Part shown: positions 13,135 to 25,277 of the stretch, in pieces
Layout: every line of letters begins with the position of its first letter
How positions within the stretch are numbered: position 1 is the stretch's first letter
Source: Schistosoma haematobium
Taxonomy: Eukaryota; Platyhelminthes; Trematoda; Strigeidida; Schistosomatidae
DNA length: 64,000 bases
Direction of reading: 5' to 3'
Assembly: GCF_000699445.3 (NCBI RefSeq)
Contig: NC_067198.1
Span: 40,275,523-40,339,522 of the forward strand
Position numbers and translations under genes: made by a program
Notes under the pieces: model-generated
What the model was told of the DNA's origin: nothing
Seen by the model: only the letters and a program-made list of their open reading frames with translations
Databases searched by the model: none

Positions 13135-14263
13135 GAAACAAGGCCTCAGTGAGTATAAGTCGTTTTCTACCTTAAGCTAAACTTCATACTTGCAACTAAC
13201 TTGTATGCACCATCAGCCGGCAGGCATAAATATAACGAAATAATCTATGGCAAGTCAGAATAGTGAGTCTGGAGTATGTCTTTTACGAATACATTCACGT
13301 TTAACTAAGTTCTCTTAGTTATCTGTCCAAAATGCACATAATTATCGCTTTTCACGTGTCGAAAGAATTTTCGATAATAATTCATATTTATTGGTAGTAT
13401 TACTAAATTCTGTCACTGTTAAGTGATAAGTTCGAGACAATCTCCCCGTAATTAAATAAACCGTACCAGACTTAACAAACGAACTGGAATGCTGGTTGAA
13501 ATTCTTCTTTTCCATGGTTATACATTTGTTCCTTCAGTTAACCTACTAATGCAGATGTAATTGAAAATCAACTCATACAGACAGCACGCCAATATGAAGG
13601 TCAACGAACTTCCTAATTTGAACCAAAGGTAATACCGATATCAACATCGACACAAAATTAATTATTTTTTCTATTTCTAGGCACAAAATACTTGTACTGC
13701 CTATATGTTAGGAATTAAACGAAACATTTCGAAATTCTAACAGTTGCGACCGCCTTCTTTCTGATTTATCGTTTAGCTTATCAATACCCGGAGGATCATT
13801 ATTATTTTCGGTAACCTCTGGCGGGCGACAATCCCACTCAGTTTGCTGTCGAACCAACGTCACGTTGATTCTAGTGGGAAAGTAGTGTCGTGGCAATGGA
13901 TCCTAAACATAATCCTCAAAGCTAAATATGAGATGACTGAGAAAATAAAATTTAGACATGTAACACTAAGAAAAGGTCAATAATGGTGGACGCGGTAACA
14001 TTCATTTAAAATTGAATTTATCGGATAGCATGGCTCGGCCTTGCAGGTGTGGTCAATCTTTTGTGGCTCATCATTTTTACTAATATTAAATATGTTCTAT
14101 CTCCAGATTTAATGAGTTCTTCATATACTGGTGATTGTCTTGATACAGTGATTCAGTGTAGACAGTGATAGACAATGATCTTATAGACTGGGCATGACGA
14201 GATATACAATATTAGGCCTGTTATTAGAGCAATACGAATAACGAAGTAGATCATCATTCTACA
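13135..14263 (+). mobile_element. decayed 3' end (internal part plus LTR) of the array-type LTR element
   Basis: 13135-13885 aligns with the right part of the internal region at about 57840-58706. Landmarks: 'cttgcaactaacttgtatgc', 'ttacgaatacattcacgtttaac', 'gaaccaacgtcacgttgattct', and a purine stretch 'gtgggaaagtag'. 13886-14263 aligns with the 414-bp LTR at 55467-55880: it starts TGTCGTGGCAATGGA, holds 'agcatggctcggcc.tgcaggcgtggtc' and 'gatcttatagact.ggca', and ends TTCTACA. The LTR has shrunk to 378 bp. The sequence after it is not a primer site, so this is the 3' LTR of an old insertion. It shows that the element in the array is a dispersed family. Confidence 0.75.
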
Positions 14264-15112
14264 TATTTGCGCCTCGTCATAGGGTGAATCAGAATACTTC
14301 AAGATGTTTCGTTGCTCGCTTCATTAAAAAACATGAGGAGAAAGTGGAGCTGGGGGTCGCTACCTAAAACAAATACATACTTCAGTACTCAATATAGGAA
14401 TTGTAACTCCTGCACAAAATAAGATAGTTAAAAACCATTTTATCTCTAACCGTAATAAAAGATTTTCGGCTAACTCCCAGCCATTTAACTTCGATTATCC
14501 AGATTAAACTTCTTACTGGAACATTTATAATGTGTCGCGACAAAGCTCAATATGTGGATTTCGTTGCCCAAGCAGGTCGGTTTTCGTAAGAACACTTGTT
14601 TGTTCTATTTGACGTTTTAAATAATAGTACGTTCAAGGTGATGTTAATAATGTTTTCTTCATCCAGTGTAAAATTACCTGCCTGGTGGTGACTTTGACTT
14701 GACTCATTAGTTCAGGGTGCCATCTTTGCTTCTCAGTACTATGAGAGTATTCTTCATATGTCATCAGCAGAATTGCTTTTACCTCGATTATCGTCAGCAA
14801 ATGATAAATACTATATAGCTTTCTAAACTCCAATATAGTTCATTTGGTCTCGAACATCGAGAAACTTGTGAAACAGAATATATGGAAATTATAACCGTCC
14901 TGAAAAATAATAATATATTGGTCACAATCAGTGGTAATAAATTGCATCTACAGTGGTTAAAATAAAACTACATTAAGTGACGAGATCACAGATGCATAGA
15001 ATTAGACACCTTAATGGTCCGAAGTCTATTCTCATTTAATGAAGTCGAGAACGACGTAGTATGGACATACATATAGATCGAAATTCTGTGTACAGTTAGT
15101 TACTTACGCCTG
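14264..15112. other. non-coding stretch, nothing recognised
   Basis: No repeat, exon or RNA gene could be supported. Short ORFs here have no recognisable features. Confidence 0.4.
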
Positions 15113-17480
15113 TTACCCCCAATGAAGCATAGGCCGACAATCAGCACTTTCCAAAAAACTCTGTCCTGAGCCATCCTTTCGAATTCTGTTCAACTGTGGT
15201 TCATTCTTCCCATGTCTGTTCCATTTCTCGGCGTAATGTGTTCTTTGGTCTTCCTCTTCTCCTTCGACCTTGAGGATTCCATGTCAGGGATCGACTTGTG
15301 GCACTGTTGGGAGCTTTCCTCAAAGTTTGTCTTATCCATTTCCAGCTCTTCTTCCTGTTTTCTTACTCCATTGGAATCTGGTTTGTTCTCTCACAAAGTA
15401 GGTTATTGTTGATAGTGTCTGGTCATTGGATCCGATGTACTTTGTGTAGACAACTGTTATTAAACACTTGTATCTTCTGAATGATGGCTTTAGTAGTTGT
15501 CCAAGTTTCTGCCCCATACAGTAGAACTGTCTTGACATTTGCATTGAAAATTCTGACCAGTGTTTGTCGACAGTTGTTTTGAATTGCAGATGTTCTTAAG
15601 TTGTAGATATGCTGCTCTTGCTTTGCCGATCCGTGCCTTCACACCTGCACCAGATCCACCGTGTGCATCAGTGATGTAAAGGTTTTACATCCTCCAAAGA
15701 TTCTCCGACATGAGTGATTCGATTGGTGCATGTTGTGTTGTAGTGGATAATTTAGATTTTCCCTTTGTGTATGTTGAGGACTATTCTGCTGAGGCTGTTG
15801 CTACACTGGTTGTCTTCTCCTGCGTTTGTTGTTGCATTTGCGATGGAACAGCCAGATCATCTGTGAAGTCCAAATCGTTCAGCTGCATCCTAGTTGCTCA
15901 CTGCATCCCATGCTCCCGCCAGATGTTGACGTCTTCATGGTCCAGTCGATCACCAGAGAAAGGGTGAGAGTAAACAACGTTGCCTGACACCCGTCTTTAC
16001 CTCGAACGACTTTGTCAACTGTCCTCCATGCACGATTTTGCAATTTAATCCATCATATGAATTCTGTATGATACTGACTATCTTTTGAGGCACGCCGTAG
16101 TATCAAAGAAGCTTCCATACTGTTGTTCTGCTCACGCTATCAAATGCTTTTTCTTAGTCAATGAAGTTGATGTAGAGTGATGAATTCCATCCAACTGATT
16201 TTTCCACAATGATCGGTATTGTTTCTGTTGGGTCGGTACACAGTCGCTCTTTGCGGAATCCAGCTTGTTGTTCTCAAAGTTGGGTGTCTAGGGAGCCCTT
16301 TATTCTGCTTCACAGCATCCTGTCGAAGACTTTTCCCGGTATTGAGAAAAGATTGATGTCCATGTAGTCCTCAAACTTGATGAGATAGCCTTTCTTTGGT
16401 ATATTGATCAGGTGTCCTTCTTTCCAGTGTGTTGGTACTTGTTCTTCATCCCAAATCTTGATGAAGAGAACGTTCAGTACCTTTGCAGTTACTGATACGT
16501 TGGATTTCAATGCCTCTGCTGGAATGTTGTCTGGTCCCGCAGCTTTCCGCTCTTGATTTGTTTGATGGTCATGTTGATCTCTTTAATTGTTGGTGGTCCA
16601 ACATTGACTGGTAGGTCTGTCACGAAAAAACTGTAGAAATTTGGCTGATTGAAACCTTTTATTGTATATTAGTAATTTTACTGTTTTCGGGTGTATTTTT
16701 GACTTAAGTTTTGAATTTGTTTGTTTATATCATTACTTTTGGAATTTTTGGTTTCGCTTTGTCTTTGGTTTGTTATTTGAGAGTTTTTGCTCCGGGAACC
16801 TACAAAATTGAAGAACGACATTTGGGTCGACTATTTGTAAAATGCGAATAAACTTTGGTACCTAAATTGGAGTTTGGATCTATTGTTAGTTTGGGTTCTT
16901 GATTCGCAATATATACCGTACTTCAATAACAGGAATGAGCAAAAACTTGGACGTGACAAGTTCGTGTATGATGTTTCAATGTTGGTTGTGTTCAGTGGTG
17001 TTGATCGATTCAGGAGTTCCTTAAAGTGCTCTACCCACCTGTTTCGCTGTTCTTCAGTGTTGGCGACTAAGTTGCCCTCCTTGCGTTTTACTGGTCGTTC
17101 TGATTTACGATAATTTCCAGCGAGCTTTTTTGTTGTATCATACAATTGTATCATGTTTACTTCTCTAGCGACCCCTTCCACCGTCATTGCTAGATCTTCT
17201 ACATACTTGCGCTTTTCTGTTCTAATGCTCCAATTGATTGTTTGCCTCTGTGTATTCAGCCTGTACCTTGACTTTCTCTGCTCTTTTTCGGCTGATATTG
17301 AATGATGCTTTCTTGTTCCTTTTTTCATGAATTTTATCCACTATATCAACAATGGTGGTACTTCTTGTGGTTCAGAACCTCATGAAATGTTGAAGTGCTT
17401 GCCTCCTTTATCCCTTTCCAGTTGTTCGCTATAGTGGTTCCCTCTCCACTGAGTAGATCGGTAAACGAGGTCGATGAGAA
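15113..17480 (-). pseudogene. broken RTE-like LINE (linker, RT and C-terminus)
   Basis: Read on the minus strand, the order is normal: an endonuclease-RT linker near 17400-17480 (NNWKGIKEA), a basic helical segment with KYVEDLA and QLYDTTKKLAG near 17130-17215, EEQRNRWVEHF near 17030, RT fingers WKEGHL..IPKKG near 16390-16440, a palm with DFTDDLA where FADD is expected near 15840-15860, and the C-terminal LLYGAETW and SLTWNPQG blocks near 15270-15520. Stops and frameshifts break it throughout. It is also interrupted by an LTR-like insertion at 16618-16958. The upstream endonuclease half is missing. This family normally encodes one APE-endonuclease plus RT protein; this copy cannot do so. Confidence 0.8.
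16618..16958 (+). mobile_element. solo-LTR-like insertion inside an RTE
   Basis: A 341-bp block starts TGTCACG and ends CGTGACA. It interrupts the RTE reading between the residues ETSYT (right) and DLPVN (left), which are adjacent in other copies (compare EAAPTDIP at about 35450-35475). Flanking pentamers are aggtc (16613-16617) and agttc (16959-16963), a target duplication with one mismatch. The TG...CA ends, length and 5-bp duplication fit a solo LTR, perhaps BEL/Pao or Gypsy. The family is not identified. Confidence 0.55.
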
Positions 17481-17809
17481 TAAATTAAATAATGATATTT
17501 CGAAACAATTGTTACCATGTGATTTCGAAACGATCGAAACTCCTTTAATTTCCACAGAATTGAAGCCATCCGTACTACTTGTTCTGATTTAAAAAGTTAG
17601 TATTACACGCAACTAAAAAGAAAAATAAATAACAGGCAGATTTGGTGTTGTCGGCTGACTTAATTTGTTACTGAGGGAATTATCACACATGGAGTAACAT
17701 AGGTGACTCACAGGTATTCTACATCTACCTCTGCCATGTGTGAACCTTTTAACTTGTAGTCAGTTAATACTCAAACATATGATGTTTAGTTCAAATTTCC
17801 GACGCACAG

Positions 17810-18690
17810 TGATCATTGATCTTCTCCCCCTAAATACCATTCAGATAATCGACAAATATGTTGTATCGTAATGCGGTTTAGTGACTTCCGAAATGCATAC
17901 CCTATCCGTTTCCAACGTCTTTTCCTAATTAACTTTTCAATGAGGAGCTGGTTTGTACTCTGCCACAGTAGAACGCGGATGGTATTCAGGCAACGCACAT
18001 TGAATATGATGCGTAGACAACTATTTATGACTACTTGTACATTTTCGGTCATGATTGTGGTATTTGCCGAAGTTTGAGCTCTTTACAGTAGAACTTTCTT
18101 GACATGCGTGCTCTAGATTGTGACTTTGATATTGGTTGACAGTTGTTTTGAGTTGTATATGTTCTTCAACTGTGGGAATACTGCCCTAACATTGAATGGA
18201 GTCAGAACCAATATTGATAACGAATAATATAAATTCATTATATTTCGTGGTTTCACATCAACCACTTACAACCAAATATGAATTTATACTATTCTGCACC
18301 AATACTTGTTCTAGCTTTATTTAAATTCATAAAGTGAACTGATTGCGTAAAATTTTTGAAATGCACTAACATTCCCGATCCGTGAATTCAGATCTGCATC
18401 AAATCCTCCTTGTTCATCGATGATGCTGTCTAAGTATGTGAAAGAATCCACCTTTTCCAGAGTTTCTCCATTAAGTGTGTTTGTGTTGGTGTCCTCCGTG
18501 GTGTGTGTGAGGATGTTGCTTTTTCGCTTGTGTGTGATAAGACCTACTGCTTCAGAGGCTGCTGCTACCTTGTTTGTCTTGCATTTGTTCGCGAGTACGA
18601 AATAGAAGAACCAGGTCATCCTCAAAGTCCAAATTATCTAGTTGCACCCAAGCTGTCCATTTTATTCAGGGTTTCACCTGATATATGGAC
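17810..18690 (-). pseudogene. broken RTE-like LINE fragment (end of RT and C-terminus)
   Basis: The minus strand reads a degenerate palm (DFEDDLVLL near 18610-18640), then AVGLITHKRKS, LNGETLEKVDSFTYLDSIIDEQGG (18400-18500), LKNIYNSKQLSTNIKV (18130-18180) and IRKRRWKRIGYAFRKS (17870-17930). It is a second copy, not the continuation of 15113-17480, because it repeats the same C-terminal region. A 172-bp insertion splits it at 18194-18365. Stops and frameshifts are present. Confidence 0.75.
18194..18365. mobile_element. 172-bp insertion with 8-bp target duplication in an RTE
   Basis: CTAACATT occurs at 18186-18193 and again at 18366-18373. Removing the block and one copy restores the RTE reading across the site (..RIGNVRA..LKN..). 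No clear terminal inverted repeats and no poly-A or poly-T end are visible. An 8-bp duplication would fit an hAT-like MITE or a short SINE-type insertion. Class unresolved. Confidence 0.55.
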
Positions 18691-19954
18691 GTCTTTGGCT
18701 TGTCCTCATATCCTGCGAATTTATCATGTGATACAATCGACAATTACAACATCGATATATTGACCATGCCAAGGACGCATGAAACAGTACGAACATTGTA
18801 GTTTTGTTCCGATTTCTTGTTGGACCACCGGGGTAATAACTTCCGGCCTTATCCAGCCGGTTCAGTCCAGAACAACAATATCAGCCTCCTTACTATGAAT
18901 AATGTATTTCAGACATATTTGGCTTATGTACAAGTACATCAGACCTCGACTTTGACTGCAGCTATTCTGAGGTTATTACTGGTCCCGTGCACGACTAAAG
19001 GAGGAGGTCTCGTCATGTGGTTAGCAACTGCAACCCGTAGGAAATAAACTTGCTAGGAAACGCCTATCAGGATAGACAAATTAAACAATTTAAACTCTGC
19101 CCTCAGAGTTGAAAGATGAATTATGATGCTTCATGGTGGAAGCCGCGCTCTTTCAAAAGTCAAGAGATCAATGTCCCTTCTAAAAACCAGAGTGGCAATT
19201 AATATGGGCACACGGTATGTCCGGACAATATGAGAGAGCGGTAGGACCAGTCAAAAAGCTATATAACTGAGGAGATATTACATGACGGTGCCCAGAATCA
19301 ATGAAACCTATTTGATACAAGCTGAACAGATAAGGAAAAATTTGGGAGAGATGCTGGAAGAAAATGCTTGACACGCTCGGGGATTTGCTCTGATGTTGTT
19401 CGAAGAAGTACGTAAAGTGTTCATAGGATGAGAATCGCATGGGTCCGCAACTTCAAAGCACCATACAGAACAAAGAAGTAGGAAATCACGTTGTATGTTA
19501 TTCACTGTTATGAACCAACCAATGAAAGCAGTGGTGACGATGAAGACCAGTTTTATTAGGGGTCATAATCCATCGTAGAGAAGTGACCAGGAAAGGAATT
19601 GAACATTTTAATGAGAGGTCTATGTGCACCCAAAAACGTGGTTATAGGCGGTACAATATTCTCACACAAACGCATATACAGAGCTACATGGATCACACCA
19701 GAACACATGATGAAGAAACAGATATTTGTATCAATAAAATTCACAAGGTCAGTGGAAAATGTAAGAAGCAGGAGAGGCGGTGAGACAGCTTCATCTCATC
19801 AACTAGTTGTGGTCAAGATGAAACTGGAGTTAGAGAAAAACTGAACAAATGGGGGAACAACATTACCAATGTTCAATACAGTCATACTTGAACGTACTTA
19901 CAAACTCAACAACAAGTCTCAAACAAAACGAGATCTACTGAAATAGGATGAAAC

Positions 19955-20280
19955 TGTACTGACCTACTTTTATCAAGAGAACGCGATTGGTTTAATAGAA
20001 ACAATTATTATTATAACCAATTGTACCAGTGATTGTTTTACTGTACTTGTTTGTTTAACTATACTAAGAACATACATTCTTTTGTTAATTGTGACCTTGC
20101 ACGAACTTACGTTTGCTCAGTGATCCCGCTCGTACTCCTTTGGCACTATCTCGGTATTCTTTCGATACGAGATCGCCAACAAATATATCTCGCCACAACC
20201 TCCAATCGTTTTCTGGCATCTGGTACGCAATCTTCTTGTAGTGGTGATCATAGTCAAACGCGACTCGATGCCACACTACA
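19955..20280 (+). mobile_element. solo LTR (TGTAGTGACTC family), copy 1
   Basis: A 326-bp block TGTACTGACC...CCACACTACA flanked by AAAC on both sides (19951-19954 and 20281-20284). The empty site can be read in the RTE at 34986-36135, whose minus strand has 'gatgaaactaatatgcaag' uninterrupted. Two relatives lie at 22946-23352 and 23527-23902 on the other strand. It is a solo LTR, presumably left by LTR-LTR recombination; the full-length source element is not in the window. Confidence 0.75.
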
Positions 20281-20861
20281 AAACTAATATGCAAGACAAT
20301 TGAAAAAGGATCAAAGAAGCACTAACTTCAACGTGTCAGGAAGTGCTAGGATGAGACAAGCATCTTGATAAGGCATGGACCTCTATGGAAACCCTGGACA
20401 AGATTCAGGAAAGGATAAACAAAGGACAGCAACTAACAATAGCCAAACAATAGCAGAGCAAGTCGAGGAGCAGGCTGAATACACAGAAGCAAACAAGCAA
20501 GTGAAGAAAGAGCATTGGAGTTGACAAGTAGAAATATGTAGAAGACGCAGCAGCAACAGCGGAAATGACTGTAAGAGAAGGAAATACGAAAAAATGTGAC
20601 ACAAAGAAGAAATTGACAGGGAAATTTTTCAGTATTCTTTCAGCCTCTACTAAAACGTCTCCAAGGTCGCAGTACAGTGCAAAGTGATGCATGGAGGACA
20701 GCTGACAGGTGCACTCCAAGTGAGGACCGGTATCAGACAAGACTGCTTAATCCTCCATTCTCTTTCTTCTGGTGGTTGACTGGATTATAAAGAACTCCGT
20801 ATCTCAGGCGAACCACGGAATACAATCGACAACTTGGATGCAACTAGACGTAGCTATTCAA

Positions 20862-21630
20862 TTTGTCCTACCAGTCTCTCACATTGTTCGAACATCCCGT
20901 CGTGAATAGTAATTTAACCCTCCGATATGGGGACGCACCGTGAAGTCAATAAGAAAACACTTGCGATCACTACTGATTCAAAATGCATTTTTGGATGAGG
21001 CTGGAACATGGCCGAGATTCGAGCGAGTACGAAAAATGACAACTTTTCGAACAGGCTCTTCACGGAAAATATATTCTCACGTATTCCATTAAGAAATGGG
21101 AGGTGATATGGTGGGATTAAAAAGAAAAATATAACTTTATTTACTGTGGTTTTTGTCCAACATTACTTCCGATTTATTTCAGTTGGAGAGTTACTTAGTG
21201 TAGTATTTGTTTTTTTTGTCTGTATGGTATTTTATTATGTATAACATACGATATTCTTGTATTAAATTAACATGAACTACGCTTAGCATGACATGTATCA
21301 TATGATTTGTTATAACCCCAAGTATTTGTTATATGTAATTTCATCCTAACTATTAAGCGAAATGGGTGTACAATCAGTATATAAATGAGGGTACTTTCGA
21401 CTACGGTCGACATCGTCGTGTTTTGGGTTTAATAAATCTTTCACTTGTACCGGTCTTTATGTTCTTAATTCACGTCGTGAGAATTGCAGTGGTTAATCGT
21501 TTTACAATTATATTTAATAAAGGAATCCGATTTAACAACCAGCGACGACCAGATGTAACAATTGGCGACTCAATCATAACTGTCGACCACCAATCATAAC
21601 AATTGGCGACGAGAATTTTGGAAAAAAGTC
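20862..21630. other. sequence replacing the RTE palm and C-terminal region, possible LTR end
   Basis: The RTE homology stops after the residues TTWMQLD near 20855 and resumes near 21632. Between them, the sequence 'taaca|attggcgac' occurs twice in the part from about 21555 to 21612. This resembles an LTR end followed by a TGGCGAC-type primer site. No matching LTR start was fixed, so the block stays unclassified. Confidence 0.3.
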
Positions 21631-22229
21631 ATAACACGGACACCATGAGCAACAACCTACTGGGGAAGATGACAAGCCAACTTCCAAAATGAAGAAGAAA
21701 TTAGGATAATACTCTAGAAGTAGACAGGACATGCATTTTGGAAGTCACTAAACTGTATCACGAAGCAAGCGCTTACTTGGAACCCTGAAGGGAAACGGAA
21801 AACAGGAAGATAAATGAATGCACTGCGCCGAGAATTGGAAGCAGACATGAAAATGGTGAGTAGCAACTGTAAAGGATAGCTCAGGGCAGAGTTGGATGAA
21901 GAATGCTTTTGGGTGGCCAGTGCCTCTCCATGAAGTGTAACGGACCCAAGTAAATTAGGCCTCATCCTACCATATAATAGAAAATAACAGTTATGAGAGA
22001 TCAAGCCAAAAAGTGACCGTGAGTGTGAGATACTATAAGTAATAAATTGATAAGTTAAGAATGGTAAATCGTATAATAGTAGTCAATAAGTCAAATAGAA
22101 GCTTATAATGAGAGGGATATGAATAGACACATAGTTATTTAATACTTATACAATAAGAAAAAATGTATAAGAACGGTCCATAATAGATCCAAACCGTTAC
22201 CATTCACTTGTTCTTTGTTCGGATCTAAC

Positions 22230-22490
22230 AGTTCATAATCTAATCGATCACCAGAATAAAGAGAAAGTTTGAAGGTAAGCAGCTTTGTCTGACACCAGTT
22301 TTCACTTGTAATACATCAATGAGCTGCCTTACATAAACGAATTCGCAGTGTAGTCCATCGTATGAATTCCGGATGATGTTGGCGATCTCAGGTACACTAT
22401 AATGTCGAAGAATGTTCCATGAGGTTCTTCTATCCACACTGAAAAATTCTTCCTCGTAGTAAAGGAAGTTAACGAGTTCCATTCAATTGA
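22230..22490 (-). pseudogene. RTE-like RT palm fragment
   Basis: The minus strand reads FFSVDRRTSWNILRHYSVP, then IANIIRNSYDGLHCEF and KTGVRQSC. These are the RT domain 2-4 motifs of the RTE copies in this window. About 80 codons stay open, but both flanks are lost. The expected FID-EKAFDSVDR motif reads YYEEEFFSVDR, so catalysis is unlikely. Confidence 0.7.
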
Positions 22491-22945
22491 TTGGTCAACA
22501 ACAACCATATATCTAGAACATAAAGCATTGAAAATCTCACCAAGTTGAATAATAAATAGATTGGGAGGTTTTCTTTTAATACATTAATTGTGGTATCCAT
22601 CTAAAAAATATGTAGGTAGTAAAAGTCATTCAGTTGTGATATTACTAATATATGGTTAAATATGAAGGAATTTCAGATATTTTTTCATGTTTGTTGAAAT
22701 TACATATCATTATTCTTGTAAAAATAGATGTACCAGTCTATGTTGTCATTAAACTTCTATATGCACTACTTTTTGTAAACCAGATTTCTACAAATACCTA
22801 ATTAACTAGATCTTCATTCTCTTTTCATTGGTTCAAGCATTTTAATGAAAGGTGAATTACTACTACGAATAAATCACAATAAGATGGTTCCGTCAGCTTC
22901 TGAACATCATTAAGCATTAAAAAAAACCAAGATTTCTCATGGAAT

Positions 22946-23352
22946 TGTAGCGTGGTGTCGAGTTGAGGTTAACTATGAACACCGCTACCAAGAAACACGT
23001 GCCAAGTAAATCAGAAGGCGAAGGTTGAACGTAACCAAATAAATCCATAAAATCCCCGAGAAGCCAAATACCAGAAGACAGTTAATGGACCAAATCGAGA
23101 TATATTCGCTGGCGATCTCGTGGCATCGAAAGGATACCGAGATCGTGCCAGGATAGAAGCTCGGTTACGGAACGCAACCAAATTCGCGCGAAGTCACAAT
23201 CAAAGTGTGTGTATAAGAGTGGAAGCACAAAATAGCTGTCATTAGCACAGTCAAACAAAAGCACATTAAAACAAACACTGGTACAGTTGGTTATAATAAT
23301 GATTGTTTTTATTAAACCAGTCGTGTTCTCGTGATAAATGTGAGTCACTACA
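22946..23352 (-). mobile_element. solo LTR (TGTAGTGACTC family), copy 2
   Basis: On the minus strand it runs TGTAGTGACTC...CACGCTACA, 407 bp. It is flanked on the plus strand by gaat at 22942-22945 and again at 23353-23356, a perfect 4-bp target duplication. It contains the near-palindrome 'ctcggtatcctttcgatgccacgag'-type motif that is shared with copies 1 and 3. Confidence 0.75.
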
Positions 23353-23526
23353 GAATGATCAATATCAAGGAACGATAAGTTGAAAGATTATTATACATCA
23401 ACAATAAAAAAAATCAAAATGAATCAGTTTGCGGAAATATTGAATACTAAGTAAATCTAGGTATTTTTATTGACAAAATAATGAAGTGAATACAACTAAA
23501 AACGTTATGACCCATGTGCATTGAAT

Positions 23527-23902
23527 TATAGCGTGGCGTCGAGTCGCCGTAGACTATGAACACCACTACAAAGGAACGCGTGCCAGGATATCCATAAAAT
23601 CCCCCGGAAGCCAAATATCAGAAGGCAGTTAATGGACCAAATCGAGATATATTCACTGGCAATCTCGTGGTATCAAAAGGATACCGAGATCGTGCCAGGA
23701 TACAAGCTTGGTTATTGAGCGTAACTGGATTCGCGCGAGGTCACAATCGAAGTGTAAGAATAATAATGGAAGCATAATATAGCTGTCATTAGCACAGTTA
23801 TTCAAGTAGCACATTAAACAAGCACTGATACAATTGGTTATAATAATAATAATTGTTTTCATTAAACCAGTCGTGTTCTCGTGATAAAAATGAGTCACTA
23901 CA
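23527..23902 (-). mobile_element. solo LTR (TGTAGTGACTC family), copy 3
   Basis: Same family as 22946-23352, here 376 bp with a short internal deletion. The far end has mutated (CGCTATA instead of CGCTACA). Flanks are gaat (23523-23526) and gagt (23903-23906), a target duplication with one mismatch. It lies 174 bp from copy 2 in the same orientation. Confidence 0.7.
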
Positions 23903-25277
23903 GAGTCAACAGAGAATAACTGATCCTACGTATTATTTTGGCAAACGAACTATACTCTGTTTCTTTGAGTATTCTATTTAGGATGCTTCCATTTATGAGT
24001 CAGTATGTTCAATAGAAATTTTCCTTATTTAGTAAAACATTGCTTCTAAATAACAAAAAGTTTCTGGGATATCTAACAAGTAAAGTTCCTAGGATCAGAA
24101 ATACCACACATAATAAGCATGTAGATTAGCCTTCAGTAGTAAGAATAGAAAACTGTGTGATCTATGTTAATTCCCGTGATTTAAAGCACTATGAAGATCC
24201 AGAATAGATTTGAATGTAAAGACAGACTTTACTGAAACTACTTGCTCTGATGGAAAATTTCAGTAATTAAAGAATCCATGATACGTACAAAGCTTCAGTT
24301 GTGGGCTATTAGATCTCAGCTTTGGTATTTTCTGAGAATATTTTCTCCTATGATCAATCGTAAATGAAAGAAATGGATACGGTGTATTAATAACAAAATC
24401 GCTATTCATTATTTCGTAAAGTATTATTAGATAACCCCTAAACCAAAATTATGTTGACGGAAATGCATTAAGGAGTCTTCGTCTATTTTCATAGGATAGA
24501 TTGTAAAAATCTTTTACCATTTTAATCCTTAACCATTTAATGTTTGTTACGTTCTTGATCTGTCTACTCAATAATATAAAAGAGAGAATTTGTCTCGGCA
24601 TTGGTTAAGACGTTGACACAATAGACTAGCAGGTTTAACCTTGAGACTAGAAACGAGTGAGTCCGAATTGAGGCATTGGAACACAGAGGGACGAGAGAGA
24701 AAACGAGTCAACTGGAACACTACTGGATTTATTACTGATTTCCAATTCAGAATATTGTAAAAAGATACATGAATATATAGATGATTAATATGACCACAGC
24801 GAACAAAATTAGAAAAATACAATTATGTCCAAAAATAGATTATCAAAGGTTACGTTCAAATCACAATAGCTTTAGAATAGAAAAAGGTATAGTAGTGAAT
24901 CATACATCAAACGAAAGCTTATGTCTTATAGAACAAACTAAAGACAAAACTAAATGTTAACATTTTACAAGCTTTGAATTAAGTGAAATAACGTCCTCAA
25001 AACTAGCTTCCGTTATTTGTCATGGCTTCTTTATTTCTCTGTACACATTAAGGCTTATCTTAGAAAATACAGTGTAAAATTATCCAATAAAGTTAAAAAT
25101 GTTTAACAAATGAGAAAAAAAGATAAATACAATCTTCAGAGAGGAAGTATTACCTCTTTAAACAAGTTATTCACATATCTTACATCTAACGTTGTGTATT
25201 TTCAATCTATTCTAGCTCAGTATTTATTAAAAATGATGCATCAAATATTATCTCATGCCATTAAATTATTATCAGAA
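23903..25277. other. non-coding stretch, nothing recognised
   Basis: Very AT-rich. Short ORFs only. No LTR, LINE motif, SINE box or exon could be supported. Confidence 0.4.

Larger units (their letters stand above)
18815..21960 (+). pseudogene. broken full-span RTE-like LINE with two interruptions
   Basis: Plus-strand remnants appear in order. The 5' leader is at about 18815-19100. Endonuclease pieces follow: ALMLFEEVRK and ESHGS near 19380-19450; a degenerate 'CYAPTN'-like segment and DEDQFY near 19500-19560; then IGGTIFSHKRIYRATWITPEH at 19640-19710 and the H-L-V-V-V-K-M-K end near 19800-19830. Next come a linker (20290-20500), the VDWIIKNS palm edge near 20770-20800, and the C-terminal ITKQALTWNPEGKRK near 21755-21800. 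A solo LTR sits at 19955-20280 and foreign sequence at about 20862-21630. Many stops. Non-functional. Confidence 0.75.

Noticed and set aside
23082..23898. Two similar minus-strand ORFs (81-88 codons), which might suggest a duplicated small gene
   Set aside because: They lie in two copies of one solo LTR with TG/CA ends and target duplications, and the frames are not equally preserved in the third copy.
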